Shown here piece by piece: positions 56,020 through 64,000 of a stretch of 64,000 nucleotides of DNA (position 1 is its first letter; the number at the start of each line of letters is the position of its first letter). A program made the translations under genes and the position numbers. The stretch is taken from contig JAJFFQ010000020.1 of NCBI GenBank assembly GCA_021776565.1, positions 31,453 to 95,452 on the forward strand, written 5' to 3'. The DNA comes from Robiginitomaculum sp. (GTDB taxonomy: Bacteria; Pseudomonadota; Alphaproteobacteria; Caulobacterales; Maricaulaceae). Under the pieces are notes generated by a model, which worked only from the letters and a program-made list of their open reading frames with translations, ran no database searches and had not been told where the DNA came from.

Positions 56020-58683
56020 TTAATCCGATTTTCTGGGATCATAGGCCAATATGGGTGAGAGCCATTTTTCCGCTTCGCCAAAGCTCATGTTTTTGCGCAC
56101 CGCATAATCTTTCACCTGATCGCGCCCAATGCGCCCAACAGCGAAATAGTGCGATTGCGGGTGACTGAAATAAAACCCGGACACACTGGCAGGTGGTGTC
56201 ATGGCGCAGCTTGGTGTCAAGGCAACACCAATGCGCTCTTCTGCACCCAGAAGTGAAAACAAGGTGCGCTTTTCTGTATGATCGGGCTGGGCTGGATAGC
56301 CGGGGGCGGGGCGAATACCTTGAAATTTTTCTGAAATCAATTCGCGATTGGTAAAATTTTCGTCCCCAGCATAGCCCCATAATTCGCGCCGCACCCGGGC
56401 GTGAAGGCTTTCAGCCAGAGCTTCGGCCAGGCGGTCGGCCAGGGATTTGACCATGATAGAACTATAATCATCTCCGGCACGGGCAAAGCGGGTCGAGCGT
56501 TCCGCTTCGCCATGACCTGCGGTAACGCAAAATCCGCCAACATAGTCCGCAAGACCAGATGAGGCCGGAGCAACAAAATCAGACAGGGCATAATTGGGTT
56601 TGCCGGTGTCCTTGGCCATTTGCTGTCGCAAGGTGTGCAGCCGGGTGATTTCTCTGGCGCGATCCTGCCCCTCCCAGAGCACCACATCATCGCCATCGGC
56701 ATTGGCACGCCAAAAGCCGACAACGGCACGCGGTTGCAACCAACGCTCGCGTATAATGCGATCCAGCATGTCTTGCCCGTCGGCAATCAGCGTCCGTGCG
56801 GCCTCGCCTTTTTTCGGGTCATCAAGAATTTGCGGATAGCGGCCCTTGACATCCCAGCTGGATAAAAACGGCGTCCAGTCAACATGGCGGCGAAGGTCAC
56901 CCAGATCCCAGTCATCAAATGTTCTCACCCCTAAAAATGTTGGTTTTGGTGGTGAATAGCCTTGCCAGTCGGGTTTCAAGGCCCGCGCCCGTGCCTGTTC
57001 CAGCTTCAGGCGCGGTTTGGCACTGCGGCCACTGGCATGGGATACCCGAAGACGTTCATAATCATCGCGGGTTTGCTTGACCAGCGCATCGCGTTTATCT
57101 TTTGAAAGCAATGTACGCACTACGCCCACGGCGCGGGACGCGTCAGCGACATAAATCGTGGCATTTCGATCATAGGCCGGTTCAATTTTTACCGCGGTGT
57201 GCATGGGTGATGTGGTGGCACCACCGATCAGCAGCGGTAAATCCCAGCCTTCGCGTTGCATTTCGCTGGCCACATGAACCATTTCGTCCAATGAGGGTGT
57301 GATAAGACCGGAAAGGCCGATCATGTCTGCGTTTTCCTCACGGGCAATGCGCAAAATTTTATCGCTTGGTACCATAACTCCAAGGTCAACGACCTCATAG
57401 CCATTGCATTGCAGCACCACGCCGACAATATTTTTGCCAATGTCATGAACGTCGCCTTTGACCGTAGCCATGACAATTTTACCATTGCTGACCCCGGTCA
57501 GACCGGAACGTTTTTTTTCTTCTTCAAGAAAAGGCACCAGATGGGTGACGGCCTGCTTCATCACCCGGGCGGACTTAACCACTTGTGGCAGAAACATTTT
57601 GCCGTCACCGAACAGTTCGCCCACGGCGTTCATGCCATCCATGAGTGGGCCTTCGATAACCTCCAATGGTTTGTCGGCGTTTTTTCGCGCTTCTTCGGTG
57701 TCTTCAACAATAAAATCGGTTAAGCCGTGGATCAGTGCATGTTTAAGTCTTGCGGCCACATCGCTTGTCCGCCAGCCCAAATCCGCCGCCTTGGCAATAG
57801 CACTGCTTTGCCCCTGATAGCGCCCGGCAATCTCCAGTAGACGCTCGCCCGCATCCGCATTGCGATTGAGGATTACGTCCTCAACGCGGCTTCGCAGGTC
57901 AGGCTCTATCTGGTCATAAATGTCCAATTGTCCGGCATTGACGATGGCCATATCCAGGCCGGCGCGGATGGCATGATAAAGAAAGACCGAGTGCATGGCC
58001 CGGCGTACTGGCTCGTTACCACGAAACGAAAACGACAAATTGGATAGCCCACCAGAAATCCGTGCATGGGGCAGGGTCTGTTTAATTCTTCTGGTGGCAT
58101 TGATGAAATCCACGCCATAATTATCGTGCTCGGACAGGCCGGTGGCCACGGCAAAAATGTTGGGATCAAAAATAATATCTTCGGGCGGGAAACCAGCCTC
58201 GGTCATCAACTTGTATGCACGGGTGCAAATCTGCACCTTGCGTTCTTCGGTATCGGCCTGGCCTGTCTCGTCGAAGGCCATGACCACAACGGCAGCGCCA
58301 TAGCGTTGACAATCGCGCACACGGGCGAGGAATTCCGCCTCGCCTTCTTTCATGGAGATGGAATTAACCACTGGTTTGCCCTGCACGCATTTCAGGCCCG
58401 CGTGGATCACTTCCCATTTGGAGCTGTCGATCATCAATGGCACGCGGGCAATGTCTGGCTCGGTGGCGATCAATCGCAAAAACCGGGTCATGGCCTCCAC
58501 GCCGTCCAGCAAGCCGTCATCCATGTTTATGTCAATGATCTGCGCACCATTGTCGATCTGCTGACGGGCGACCGTCAGGGCTTCCTCATAATCGCCCTCG
58601 ACAATCAGGCGCTTGAACCGTGCCGAGCCGGAGACATTGGTGCGTTCACCAATGTTGACAAAACGGGACAAGGTGCCTGTCAT
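56020..58683 (-). CDS. metH: Methionine synthase, C-terminal three modules
   Basis: Transfers a methyl group from 5-methyl-THF through cobalamin to homocysteine. This 887-residue polypeptide holds the pterin-binding module ([18 protein letters not shown]), the cobalamin-binding module ([32 protein letters not shown], with the axial-ligand His) and the SAM-binding reactivation module ([15 protein letters not shown]). The homocysteine-binding module is encoded separately upstream as a 353-residue protein. The ATG overlaps the preceding flavoprotein stop by four bases. Confidence 0.95.
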   Translation of the reverse strand: MTGTLSRFVNIGERTNVSGSARFKRLIVEGDYEEALTVARQQIDNGAQIIDINMDDGLLDGVEAMTRFLRLIATEPDIARVPLMIDSSKWEVIHAGLKCVQGKPVVNSISMKEGEAEFLARVRDCQRYGAAVVVMAFDETGQADTEERKVQICTRAYKLMTEAGFPPEDIIFDPNIFAVATGLSEHDNYGVDFINATRRIKQTLPHARISGGLSNLSFSFRGNEPVRRAMHSVFLYHAIRAGLDMAIVNAGQLDIYDQIEPDLRSRVEDVILNRNADAGERLLEIAGRYQGQSSAIAKAADLGWRTSDVAARLKHALIHGLTDFIVEDTEEARKNADKPLEVIEGPLMDGMNAVGELFGDGKMFLPQVVKSARVMKQAVTHLVPFLEEEKKRSGLTGVSNGKIVMATVKGDVHDIGKNIVGVVLQCNGYEVVDLGVMVPSDKILRIAREENADMIGLSGLITPSLDEMVHVASEMQREGWDLPLLIGGATTSPMHTAVKIEPAYDRNATIYVADASRAVGVVRTLLSKDKRDALVKQTRDDYERLRVSHASGRSAKPRLKLEQARARALKPDWQGYSPPKPTFLGVRTFDDWDLGDLRRHVDWTPFLSSWDVKGRYPQILDDPKKGEAARTLIADGQDMLDRIIRERWLQPRAVVGFWRANADGDDVVLWEGQDRAREITRLHTLRQQMAKDTGKPNYALSDFVAPASSGLADYVGGFCVTAGHGEAERSTRFARAGDDYSSIMVKSLADRLAEALAESLHARVRRELWGYAGDENFTNRELISEKFQGIRPAPGYPAQPDHTEKRTLFSLLGAEERIGVALTPSCAMTPPASVSGFYFSHPQSHYFAVGRIGRDQVKDYAVRKNMSFGEAEKWLSPILAYDPRKSD

Positions 58684-59246
58684 GAAGGATCATTCTGGTT
58701 CGGTCGGGTTAAACCCGGCAAACCATCCAGGCTGCTCTCATTGGTGTTATAGCGATGCTCAACCCAGTCATCGAAGGACTTGTGATCCATTGAACGGTGC
58801 AATTGTTCGCGTTCACTTTTGAATTCAAAAAACGGCACACCCCAACCGCACGAGTCCATAATACTATCTATATGAATTTTGAAGATTGCCCGCGCCCGGT
58901 CAAATTTCGGGAACAGTTTCATCAATTCTGCAAATTCAGAATGGGAAAAATCATAAACCTCACTGCGTCCATAAATACGCATGATATTGGCTTTGCCTTC
59001 AAAGGCACAAACCATCAAGGTAATGCGCCCGTTTTCGCGGCTGTGGGCCTGGGTTTCGATGCCCGACCCCCCCAGATCGATATAGGCCATTGTCTTGTTA
59101 TCGATGAAGGCAAGGCTGTCATAACCTTTGGGCGAGACATTGACATGGCCATCGGCAGATAATGGTGCACTGGCCACAAAAAACAGTTTTTGTGCCTTGA
59201 TGAAGGCGATCAGTTCATCGTTCAATTGGTTGTAGGTTTTACCCAT
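58680..59246 (-). CDS. Pyridoxamine 5'-phosphate oxidase-family flavoprotein
   Basis: A 188-residue split-barrel protein ([32 protein letters not shown], then [25 protein letters not shown]), the FMN-binding pattern of this superfamily. Its substrate is unknown; true PdxH is usually somewhat longer and has a different C terminus. It is wedged between the two metH halves and overlaps the downstream half by four bases, so it is certainly co-transcribed. A role in cobalamin or flavin-linked reduction for MetH is only a guess. Confidence 0.88.
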   Translation of the reverse strand: MGKTYNQLNDELIAFIKAQKLFFVASAPLSADGHVNVSPKGYDSLAFIDNKTMAYIDLGGSGIETQAHSRENGRITLMVCAFEGKANIMRIYGRSEVYDFSHSEFAELMKLFPKFDRARAIFKIHIDSIMDSCGWGVPFFEFKSEREQLHRSMDHKSFDDWVEHRYNTNESSLDGLPGLTRPNQNDPS

Positions 59247-59257
59247 AATTTTAAGTC

Positions 59258-60319
59258 CTATGTCTGCATCTCAAATGGTTCCAGCCCAGATAGCCTGAGC
59301 GCGATGGGCCGGGTTGTCAGGGCGCGGGGATTGACCCCTTCAACCGCAGCGGCAATGGCGCAAATGTGATCCGCTGTGGTGCCGCAACAACCACCAACGA
59401 TGTTGACCAGACCATCCCTGGCCCATTCACCAAGATGGGCGGATGTGGTCGCGGGCGTTTCATCATATTCGCCAAACGCATTGGGCAGGCCGGCATTGGG
59501 ATAGGCAATAATCAGGCAATCGGCAGCCCGCGCCATATCAGCAATAAAGGGGCGCAGTTCACTGGCCCCGAGGGCGCAATTCAGCCCTGCTGCCCAGGGC
59601 CGGGCGTGGGCTATGGAATTCCAGAACGCTTCCGTGGTCTGACCGGTTAAGGTGCGCCCGGAATTATCGGTAATGGTGCCCGATACAATCAGGGGTGCTG
59701 GCTCATCACAGGCAGAATTAACATCCATGCATGCGGCAATGGCGGCCTTGGCGTTCAGGGTGTCAAACACGGTCTCGATGGCAAAGAAGTCCACATAGGA
59801 CACCATAGCGTCTGCCTGTTTATGATAAGCTGCATAAACCTGATCGAAATCCACTTCGCGATAACCGGGGTCTTCCACTTTGGGGGAGATGGAAAGTGTC
59901 TTGCTCAAGGGGCCAATGGCCCCCATCACGGCGCGGGGACGGCTTGGGTTCTGTGCTTCAAATGCATCGGCGGCGGCGCGGGCCAGCTTGGCTCCTTCGC
60001 GTGCGATTTGTACGGCTATCTCCTGCAAGCCATAATCTGCCTGGCTAATTGAGGATGCGTTAAACGTGTTGGTCTCGATCATATCCGCACCGGCGGCCAG
60101 GTAGTCATCGTGAATAGTGCGTATGGCGTCTGGTTTTGTCAGGTTAAGAAGGTCGTTATTACCTTTGAGCGGCGTCGGCCATCCGGCGAATTGTTCGCCG
60201 TGAAAGTCGCTGTCATTCAACCCTAATGCCTGAATAGCGGTGCCCATGGCCCCATCGGTGACCAGCACATGTGATTTGGCTTTTTCGCTTAAAGCGGCGC
60301 GGCGTTCATCCCGGGTCAT
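59258..60319 (-). CDS. Methionine synthase homocysteine-binding module
   Basis: A 353-residue homocysteine S-methyltransferase domain equivalent to the N-terminal module of Met[17 protein letters not shown] opens it; [14 protein letters not shown] and [18 protein letters not shown] provide the three zinc-binding Cys. It acts with the 887-residue partner to make a functional split MetH. It overlaps metF by four bases. Confidence 0.94.
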   Translation of the reverse strand: MTRDERRAALSEKAKSHVLVTDGAMGTAIQALGLNDSDFHGEQFAGWPTPLKGNNDLLNLTKPDAIRTIHDDYLAAGADMIETNTFNASSISQADYGLQEIAVQIAREGAKLARAAADAFEAQNPSRPRAVMGAIGPLSKTLSISPKVEDPGYREVDFDQVYAAYHKQADAMVSYVDFFAIETVFDTLNAKAAIAACMDVNSACDEPAPLIVSGTITDNSGRTLTGQTTEAFWNSIAHARPWAAGLNCALGASELRPFIADMARAADCLIIAYPNAGLPNAFGEYDETPATTSAHLGEWARDGLVNIVGGCCGTTADHICAIAAAVEGVNPRALTTRPIALRLSGLEPFEMQT

Positions 60320-61239
60320 GACGTATTTTCCTTTGGGCGTAAGCCCAGTACCCGGCAGGTGGCATAGGCCAGATCAGCCCGGTTCAGGGTGTAGAAATGA
60401 AAGGCACGCAAGCCCTCTTGTTGTAGGCGCGCACAATAATTTGCGGCAATACTGGCCGAGAGCAGACGGCGGGTTTGCTCGTCATCATCCAGCCCTTCAT
60501 ACATGGCACGCATCCAGTCCGGGATATGTGTTCCGCACAGTTTTGCCATGCGCGCCAGGCCATTAAAATTGGGTTGCAACATAATACCTGGCACGATCGA
60601 TAAATTGATCCCGGCGCCGCGCACGCGTTCAATATAGGCAATCAGAATATCAGGATCAAAGCAAAACTGGGTAATGATACGGCTGGCACCGGCATCCACC
60701 TTGCGTTTGAGATTCTCAATCTCGGTGGCCCAGTCCGGGGATTCCGGATGCATTTCAGGATAACCGGCTATGGATATTTCAAAATCTGCAATGCGTTTCA
60801 AACCGGCGATCAGGTCACTGGCATAATCATAACCGCCGGGGCAGGGGGCATAGTGCGCCCCGGCCCCATCCGGCGGATCGCCGCGAAGGGCAACAATATT
60901 GGTTATCCCGGCATCACGGTATGCCTTTGCCACTTCATCTACGTCATCACGCTTTGCCCCAACACAAGTCAGATGTGCGGCCACGTTCAGCCCGCTTTGT
61001 CGTGCCAGTGAGACAACCGTGCGATGGGTGCGCTCCCGTGTGGTGCCACCGGCACCATAGGTCACCGATACAAATGACGGCGACAAGGGGGCCAGTTTTT
61101 GCACGGCGATTTTAAGGTGTTCTTCCATAGCCTCGGTCTTGGGTGGAAAAAACTCGAACGAGACTTCAATGGCACGGGTGCCGGACAGTATCGGTTCCAG
61201 GCTGGGGGCAACCCCTGGCCAGACGGGTTTGCTGCTCAT
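60316..61239 (-). CDS. metF: Methylenetetrahydrofolate reductase
   Basis: MetF makes the 5-methyl-THF used by MetH. The 307-residue FAD-dependent barrel shows SFEFFPPKTEAM, FVSVTYGAGGTTRERTH, NIVALRGDPPDG and a C-terminal HFYTLNRADLAYA. It overlaps sahR and the metH N-terminal gene by four bases each. Confidence 0.95.
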   Translation of the reverse strand: MSSKPVWPGVAPSLEPILSGTRAIEVSFEFFPPKTEAMEEHLKIAVQKLAPLSPSFVSVTYGAGGTTRERTHRTVVSLARQSGLNVAAHLTCVGAKRDDVDEVAKAYRDAGITNIVALRGDPPDGAGAHYAPCPGGYDYASDLIAGLKRIADFEISIAGYPEMHPESPDWATEIENLKRKVDAGASRIITQFCFDPDILIAYIERVRGAGINLSIVPGIMLQPNFNGLARMAKLCGTHIPDWMRAMYEGLDDDEQTRRLLSASIAANYCARLQQEGLRAFHFYTLNRADLAYATCRVLGLRPKENTS

Positions 61240-62213
61240 GCCTTTTCCCTCGCCGACACTGGTGTTGCAACACGCTCACCTGTCCATATTTTAACGGTGA
61301 GGTGTTGTGCATTTTCCTTGGTGGTTTTTGGCCGCAATGCCAGATGAGAAATTTTTCCCAGCCGTGCTGCACGCATCCAGTCTTCCATTTCAGCATCGGT
61401 AAACCCCAAACGCCGATGGGCATGTTGGTCACGCAAAAATTCCAGCTGGTGCGGGGCAAAATCAACAATCGCCATCAACCCGCCAGGGGCCAGAACCCGT
61501 GCCGCCTCGGTCAGGGCTGCCTTTGGCTCATCTATGTAATGCAAAACCTGGTGGATGGTCACCAGATCAAAACGGGCGGTTTCAAACGGCAGACTATAGA
61601 GGTCTGAATGGCGCACAGAACAATGCGACAGACCGGCAAGTTCGAGGTTCAGGCGGGCCAGGTTAAGCATTTCATGGGACAGATCGATCCCCAGGGCATG
61701 ATCTGTTTGCTGGCCAAAAACTTCAAGTATCCGGCCCGTTCCGGTGCCAATGTCGAGCATGGACTTGAACCGCCTGGAACCGACAGTTTCACGCAAGGCA
61801 GTCTCGACACTGCTTTCGGACAGATGCAAGGAGCGTATATGTTCCCAGTCCTTTGCCACTTCAGCAAAATAAGTGTTGGCCGCCTGGGTGCGGGCGTGTT
61901 TTACCGCATCAAGACGTTCCTTGTCCCGGGCCATGATCCGGTCAGTGTCACTCAATAAAGAGATCACATTTTGTGCGATTTTCTGACCCTGCCCATGATC
62001 TGCCAGGCGATAAAACACCCATGTGCCTTCGGGAAGGCGTTCGACAATGCCGGCACTGGCCAGTAATTTGATGTGGCGGCTGACGCGGGGCTGACTTTGA
62101 CCCAGCACGCTGACCAGTTCACTAACGGTCAGTTCACCACGTGCAAGAAGGGAAATTATGCGCAATCGGGTAGGCTCGCCAATGGCCCGCAAAGCGGTTA
62201 CTAATTGCTCCAT
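61236..62213 (-). CDS. sahR: ArsR-type regulator fused to a methyltransferase domain (SahR)
   Basis: The 325-residue protein joins an ArsR winged helix (AIGEPTRLRIISLLARGELTVSELVSVLGQSQPRVSRHIKLL) to a class I methyltransferase-like domain (SMLDIGTGTGRILEVFG, LATEAARVLAPGGLMAIVD-type strands). SahR proteins use this domain to sense S-adenosylhomocysteine and de-repress SAM-cycle genes. Being first in an operon with metF and metH fits that role precisely. The ATG at 62213 is preferred over 62252. A palindrome 48 bases upstream is the likely operator. Confidence 0.92.
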   Translation of the reverse strand: MEQLVTALRAIGEPTRLRIISLLARGELTVSELVSVLGQSQPRVSRHIKLLASAGIVERLPEGTWVFYRLADHGQGQKIAQNVISLLSDTDRIMARDKERLDAVKHARTQAANTYFAEVAKDWEHIRSLHLSESSVETALRETVGSRRFKSMLDIGTGTGRILEVFGQQTDHALGIDLSHEMLNLARLNLELAGLSHCSVRHSDLYSLPFETARFDLVTIHQVLHYIDEPKAALTEAARVLAPGGLMAIVDFAPHQLEFLRDQHAHRRLGFTDAEMEDWMRAARLGKISHLALRPKTTKENAQHLTVKIWTGERVATPVSAREKA

Positions 62214-62260
62214 ATTGCGTTTCCTTTTCTCGCATGACGTTGATTGTAGCACTTCATTAT

Positions 62261-62280
62261 ATATAAAGATATACTTATAT
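62261..62280. promoter_or_regulatory. Candidate SahR operator
   Basis: ATATAAAGATATACTTATAT is a near-perfect 20-bp palindrome, differing from perfect symmetry at two positions, between the divergent sahR and mlaA genes. Its place upstream of the autoregulated sahR-metF-metH operon suggests it is the SahR binding site. Confidence 0.65.
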
Positions 62281-62413
62281 CATTATAATTGGTGAATTTA
62301 TAGATCACGATTTTGTTCACAAAAAGTGACTTGTTTACCTTGCGCAAAGCCCCCAAAACGCCACATTCTACAGATCAAGTGGATCGAATCGTCTTTGTTG
62401 GTGCTGTGAGATA

Positions 62414-63154
62414 ATGTTGATGCGTGTTTTGTTTCGTATATTTGCCCTGATCGGGGCTGTTGTTATGATTACGGCTTGTAGCACAAATAGTGCCGCGCGC
62501 GATGATGATCCATTGCGTGGGTTGAACAAGGGCGTGTTTGCCTTCAACAAGGTTGCAGACAAGGTTGTTCTAGTGCCTGTGGCGCGCGGGTATCGCGCTG
62601 TAGTGCCCAAGCCGGGGCGCGATGGGGTGCGTAATGTGCTCGATAATTTGCGCAGCCCGGTGATTTTTGGCAATGATCTGTTGCAAGGAAAATTTGGCCG
62701 TGCCGGTAAAACCCTTGCCCGCTTTGGCATCAATTCTACGGTCGGTCTTGCCGGACTTATTGATGTGGCCAAGCGCAACGGCATTGAAAAGCATAATGAA
62801 GACATGGGCCAGACCCTTGCCCAATATGGTGTAGGCACTGGCCCTTACCTTGTCTTGCCGTTTCTGGGGCCATCAAATCTTCGCGATACGGCAGGTTTAG
62901 TCATGGATTTTGGCCTCGATCCGCTCACCTATGTACGCTTTGAAGGTAGACGGGCGGTTTTGGTAGGGCGTTCTGGCATTGATGGTCTTTCGCTTCGGGA
63001 AGTGAACCTGGAGACAATTGAGAGTTTTCGTGAAAGTAGTATTGACGAATATGCCAGCCTGAAAAGTGCTTATGAACAATTACGGGTTGCCGCCATCTCA
63101 GACGGGCAGGTCGATGTGGATGATCTGCCTGATTTTGACGAATTTGAGGATTAG
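62414..63154 (+). CDS. mlaA: MlaA-type outer-membrane lipoprotein
   Basis: MlaA extracts misplaced phospholipids from the outer leaflet and hands them to MlaC. The 246-residue precursor has the lipobox ITACS (Cys about residue 22), the DPLRGLNKGVFAFN opening, RFGINSTVGLAGLIDVAK and TGPYLVLPFLGPSNLRDTAG motifs. It precedes mlaC with a single intervening base. Confidence 0.93.
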   Translation: MLMRVLFRIFALIGAVVMITACSTNSAARDDDPLRGLNKGVFAFNKVADKVVLVPVARGYRAVVPKPGRDGVRNVLDNLRSPVIFGNDLLQGKFGRAGKTLARFGINSTVGLAGLIDVAKRNGIEKHNEDMGQTLAQYGVGTGPYLVLPFLGPSNLRDTAGLVMDFGLDPLTYVRFEGRRAVLVGRSGIDGLSLREVNLETIESFRESSIDEYASLKSAYEQLRVAAISDGQVDVDDLPDFDEFED

Positions 63155-63155
63155 A

Positions 63156-63776
63156 ATGATGCGTATATTAAAAACCATGACTGTGGCACTCTTTGCCAGC
63201 TACTTTTTAACCGGCATCGCGCACGCTGCGACCATGGAAGAGGAATTTGTACAAACCAGGGCCAATGAGGCTCTGGCCATTCTTGCTGATGATAGACTGG
63301 GGCAGACGGAAAAGGCAGCGCGGTTTCGCACCTTTGTTGATGAAGCCACTGATGTACCGCGCATTGCCCGTTTTGTGCTTGGTAAATATGCGCGCGGGGC
63401 CGATCCACAGAAAATTTCAACATTTACCGAAGTCTTTCGTAATTATGCCTCTGGCGTCTATGAAGCGCAGCTGGGCAGTTATGCCGGCGAAATGATAAAG
63501 GTCACTGGCTCAAAAATTCGCAAACCCGGCGATGCGGTGGTCTTGAGTACCATTAGTGGCGGGCAATTGGATGACCCCTTGGCTGTGAATTGGCGTGTAC
63601 GCACTCGGGACGGAAAAATCACTGTGCTTGATGTGCAGGTGTTTGGTATTTGGCTGGCCTTGCAACAACGCAATGAAATCACCTCTGTTCTGGCCAGTAA
63701 TGGTGGTGATATTGATGCGGCCAGTGCGCTTTTGAGGGCCAAAACTGCCAAGGGTGACTACGCCAGTAATGAATAA
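63156..63776 (+). CDS. mlaC: MlaC-type periplasmic phospholipid carrier
   Basis: A 206-residue precursor with a signal peptide (TVALFASYFLTGIAHAA) followed by the Tgt2/MlaC domain (FRTFVDEATDVPRIARFVLGKYARG, TFTEVFRNYASGVYEAQLGSYAG, WRVRTRDGKITVLDVQVFGIW). It shuttles phospholipids between MlaA and the inner-membrane MlaFEDB complex, which is not in the window. The ATG at 63156 lies one base after the mlaA stop. Confidence 0.93.
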   Translation: MMRILKTMTVALFASYFLTGIAHAATMEEEFVQTRANEALAILADDRLGQTEKAARFRTFVDEATDVPRIARFVLGKYARGADPQKISTFTEVFRNYASGVYEAQLGSYAGEMIKVTGSKIRKPGDAVVLSTISGGQLDDPLAVNWRVRTRDGKITVLDVQVFGIWLALQQRNEITSVLASNGGDIDAASALLRAKTAKGDYASNE

Positions 63777-63896
63777 TGGTTCCTGAGCTTAAATAGCGCA
63801 TAAAGACTACTTTCCCCTGCGTCTTATTCGACATACATTACCGCGCAAACCGCAGTAGGCCTAGGGTCTGTGGACATTAAGGGTTTGGAGCGTGGT

Positions 63897-64000
63897 ATGA
63901 GAGAAAATTATACAGTTTCAGGAGTAAAGCCGCAGGAAGGGCGATCCCTTTCAAGGTTTTATGACGCAAAAATGGATAATTTAATCCATATCCCCCCAAT
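63897..64000 (+). CDS. Possible start of a gene cut by the window edge
   Basis: From the ATG at 63897, with GGAG about seven bases upstream, 34 codons stay open to the edge (MRENYTVSGVKPQEGRSLSR onward). The peptide has no recognisable family. The preceding 120 bases after mlaC are non-coding. Confidence 0.35.
   Translation, partial: MRENYTVSGVKPQEGRSLSRFYDAKMDNLIHIPP

Noticed and set aside
58066..58752. A 228-codon open frame antisense to metH
   Set aside because: Shadow frame opposite the pterin-binding module of MetH, with no domain pattern or ribosome-binding site.
62214..62413. SAM riboswitch upstream of the methionine genes
   Set aside because: No conserved aptamer-like stems were seen; the region is dominated by AT-rich palindromes better explained as a SahR operator and promoters.

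Overview
The window looks like a stretch of a free-living, flagellated, aerobic alphaproteobacterial chromosome, probably from a Caulobacterales/Hyphomonadales-like lineage. That placement is an inference from family content. The markers are a Ros/MucR regulator, a DUF6456 gene paired with a DnaA-domain-IV-like protein, a COG4111 (NadQ-like) regulator, an alphaproteobacterial cox cluster (ctaC-ctaD-ctaB-coxF-ctaG-ctaE-DUF983-SURF1) with tldD beside it, a SahR-type ArsR/methyltransferase regulator in a methionine operon, and a textbook CtrA box (TTAA-N7-TTAA) upstream of fliO. I saw no rRNA, tRNA or CRISPR array.

Layout. 1-3.8 kb: envelope glycosyltransferase, acetyltransferase, an orphan DUF3800 gene, a fatty acid desaturase and a small GDCCVxC protein. 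3.8-10.8 kb: carB, an exported methyltransferase-like protein, greA, an ELM1-like gene and trxB. 10.8-16.1 kb (minus): ptrB, msrB, DUF6456, the DnaA-like HTH protein, a PAS protein and mucR, then an AT-rich intergenic region with a possible 29-residue membrane peptide. 16.1-24.0 kb (minus): a complete Mrp/Mnh-type multisubunit cation/proton antiporter operon. 24.2-28.2 kb: a PadR regulator and an IS200/IS605 element sitting between two truncated convergent genes (an S41 peptidase and an oligopeptide-binding lipoprotein), then a ChaN-like lipoprotein. 28.2-41.1 kb: carA, housekeeping enzymes, a metal-responsive MerR/CDF pair, a NadQ-like/HD pair, qmcA-nfeD, a peroxiredoxin and yqgE. 40.4-46.6 kb: cytochrome c oxidase structural and assembly genes. 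46.9-52.6 kb: a TPR protein, tldD and a 1225-residue repeat-rich secreted protein. 53.0-56.0 kb: flagellar genes flgB-flgC-fliE and fliO-fliP around a DUF924 gene. 56.0-62.3 kb (minus): sahR-metF-metH(N)-flavoprotein-metH(C). 62.4-63.8 kb: mlaA-mlaC.

How the genes work together. The cox cluster, Mrp antiporter and peroxide/methionine-sulfoxide repair genes (trxB, msrB, Prx5) fit an aerobic, probably saline-adapted lifestyle. The methionine operon carries both halves of a split cobalamin-dependent methionine synthase plus the methylene-THF reductase, apparently under a SAH-sensing repressor with a near-perfect palindrome in front of it. MlaA and MlaC form the outer-membrane lipid-asymmetry pathway.

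The most unusual signals are: a three-hairpin palindromic repeat inserted in frame at the domain boundary of CarB, adding about 39 residues; a single in-frame amber codon splitting the DUF4040/MnhB antiporter subunit in the middle of a conserved motif; a four-copy Glu-His heptad insertion in MrpC; a 26-bp perfect inverted repeat burying the ribosome-binding site and start codon of the IS200-type tnpA; and a probable deletion scar at the IS that removed the 3' ends of two convergent genes. No wholly new multi-gene system is evident. The best candidates for undescribed biology are these structural oddities, the 29-residue membrane ORF beside mucR, and the DnaA-like/DUF6456 pair.
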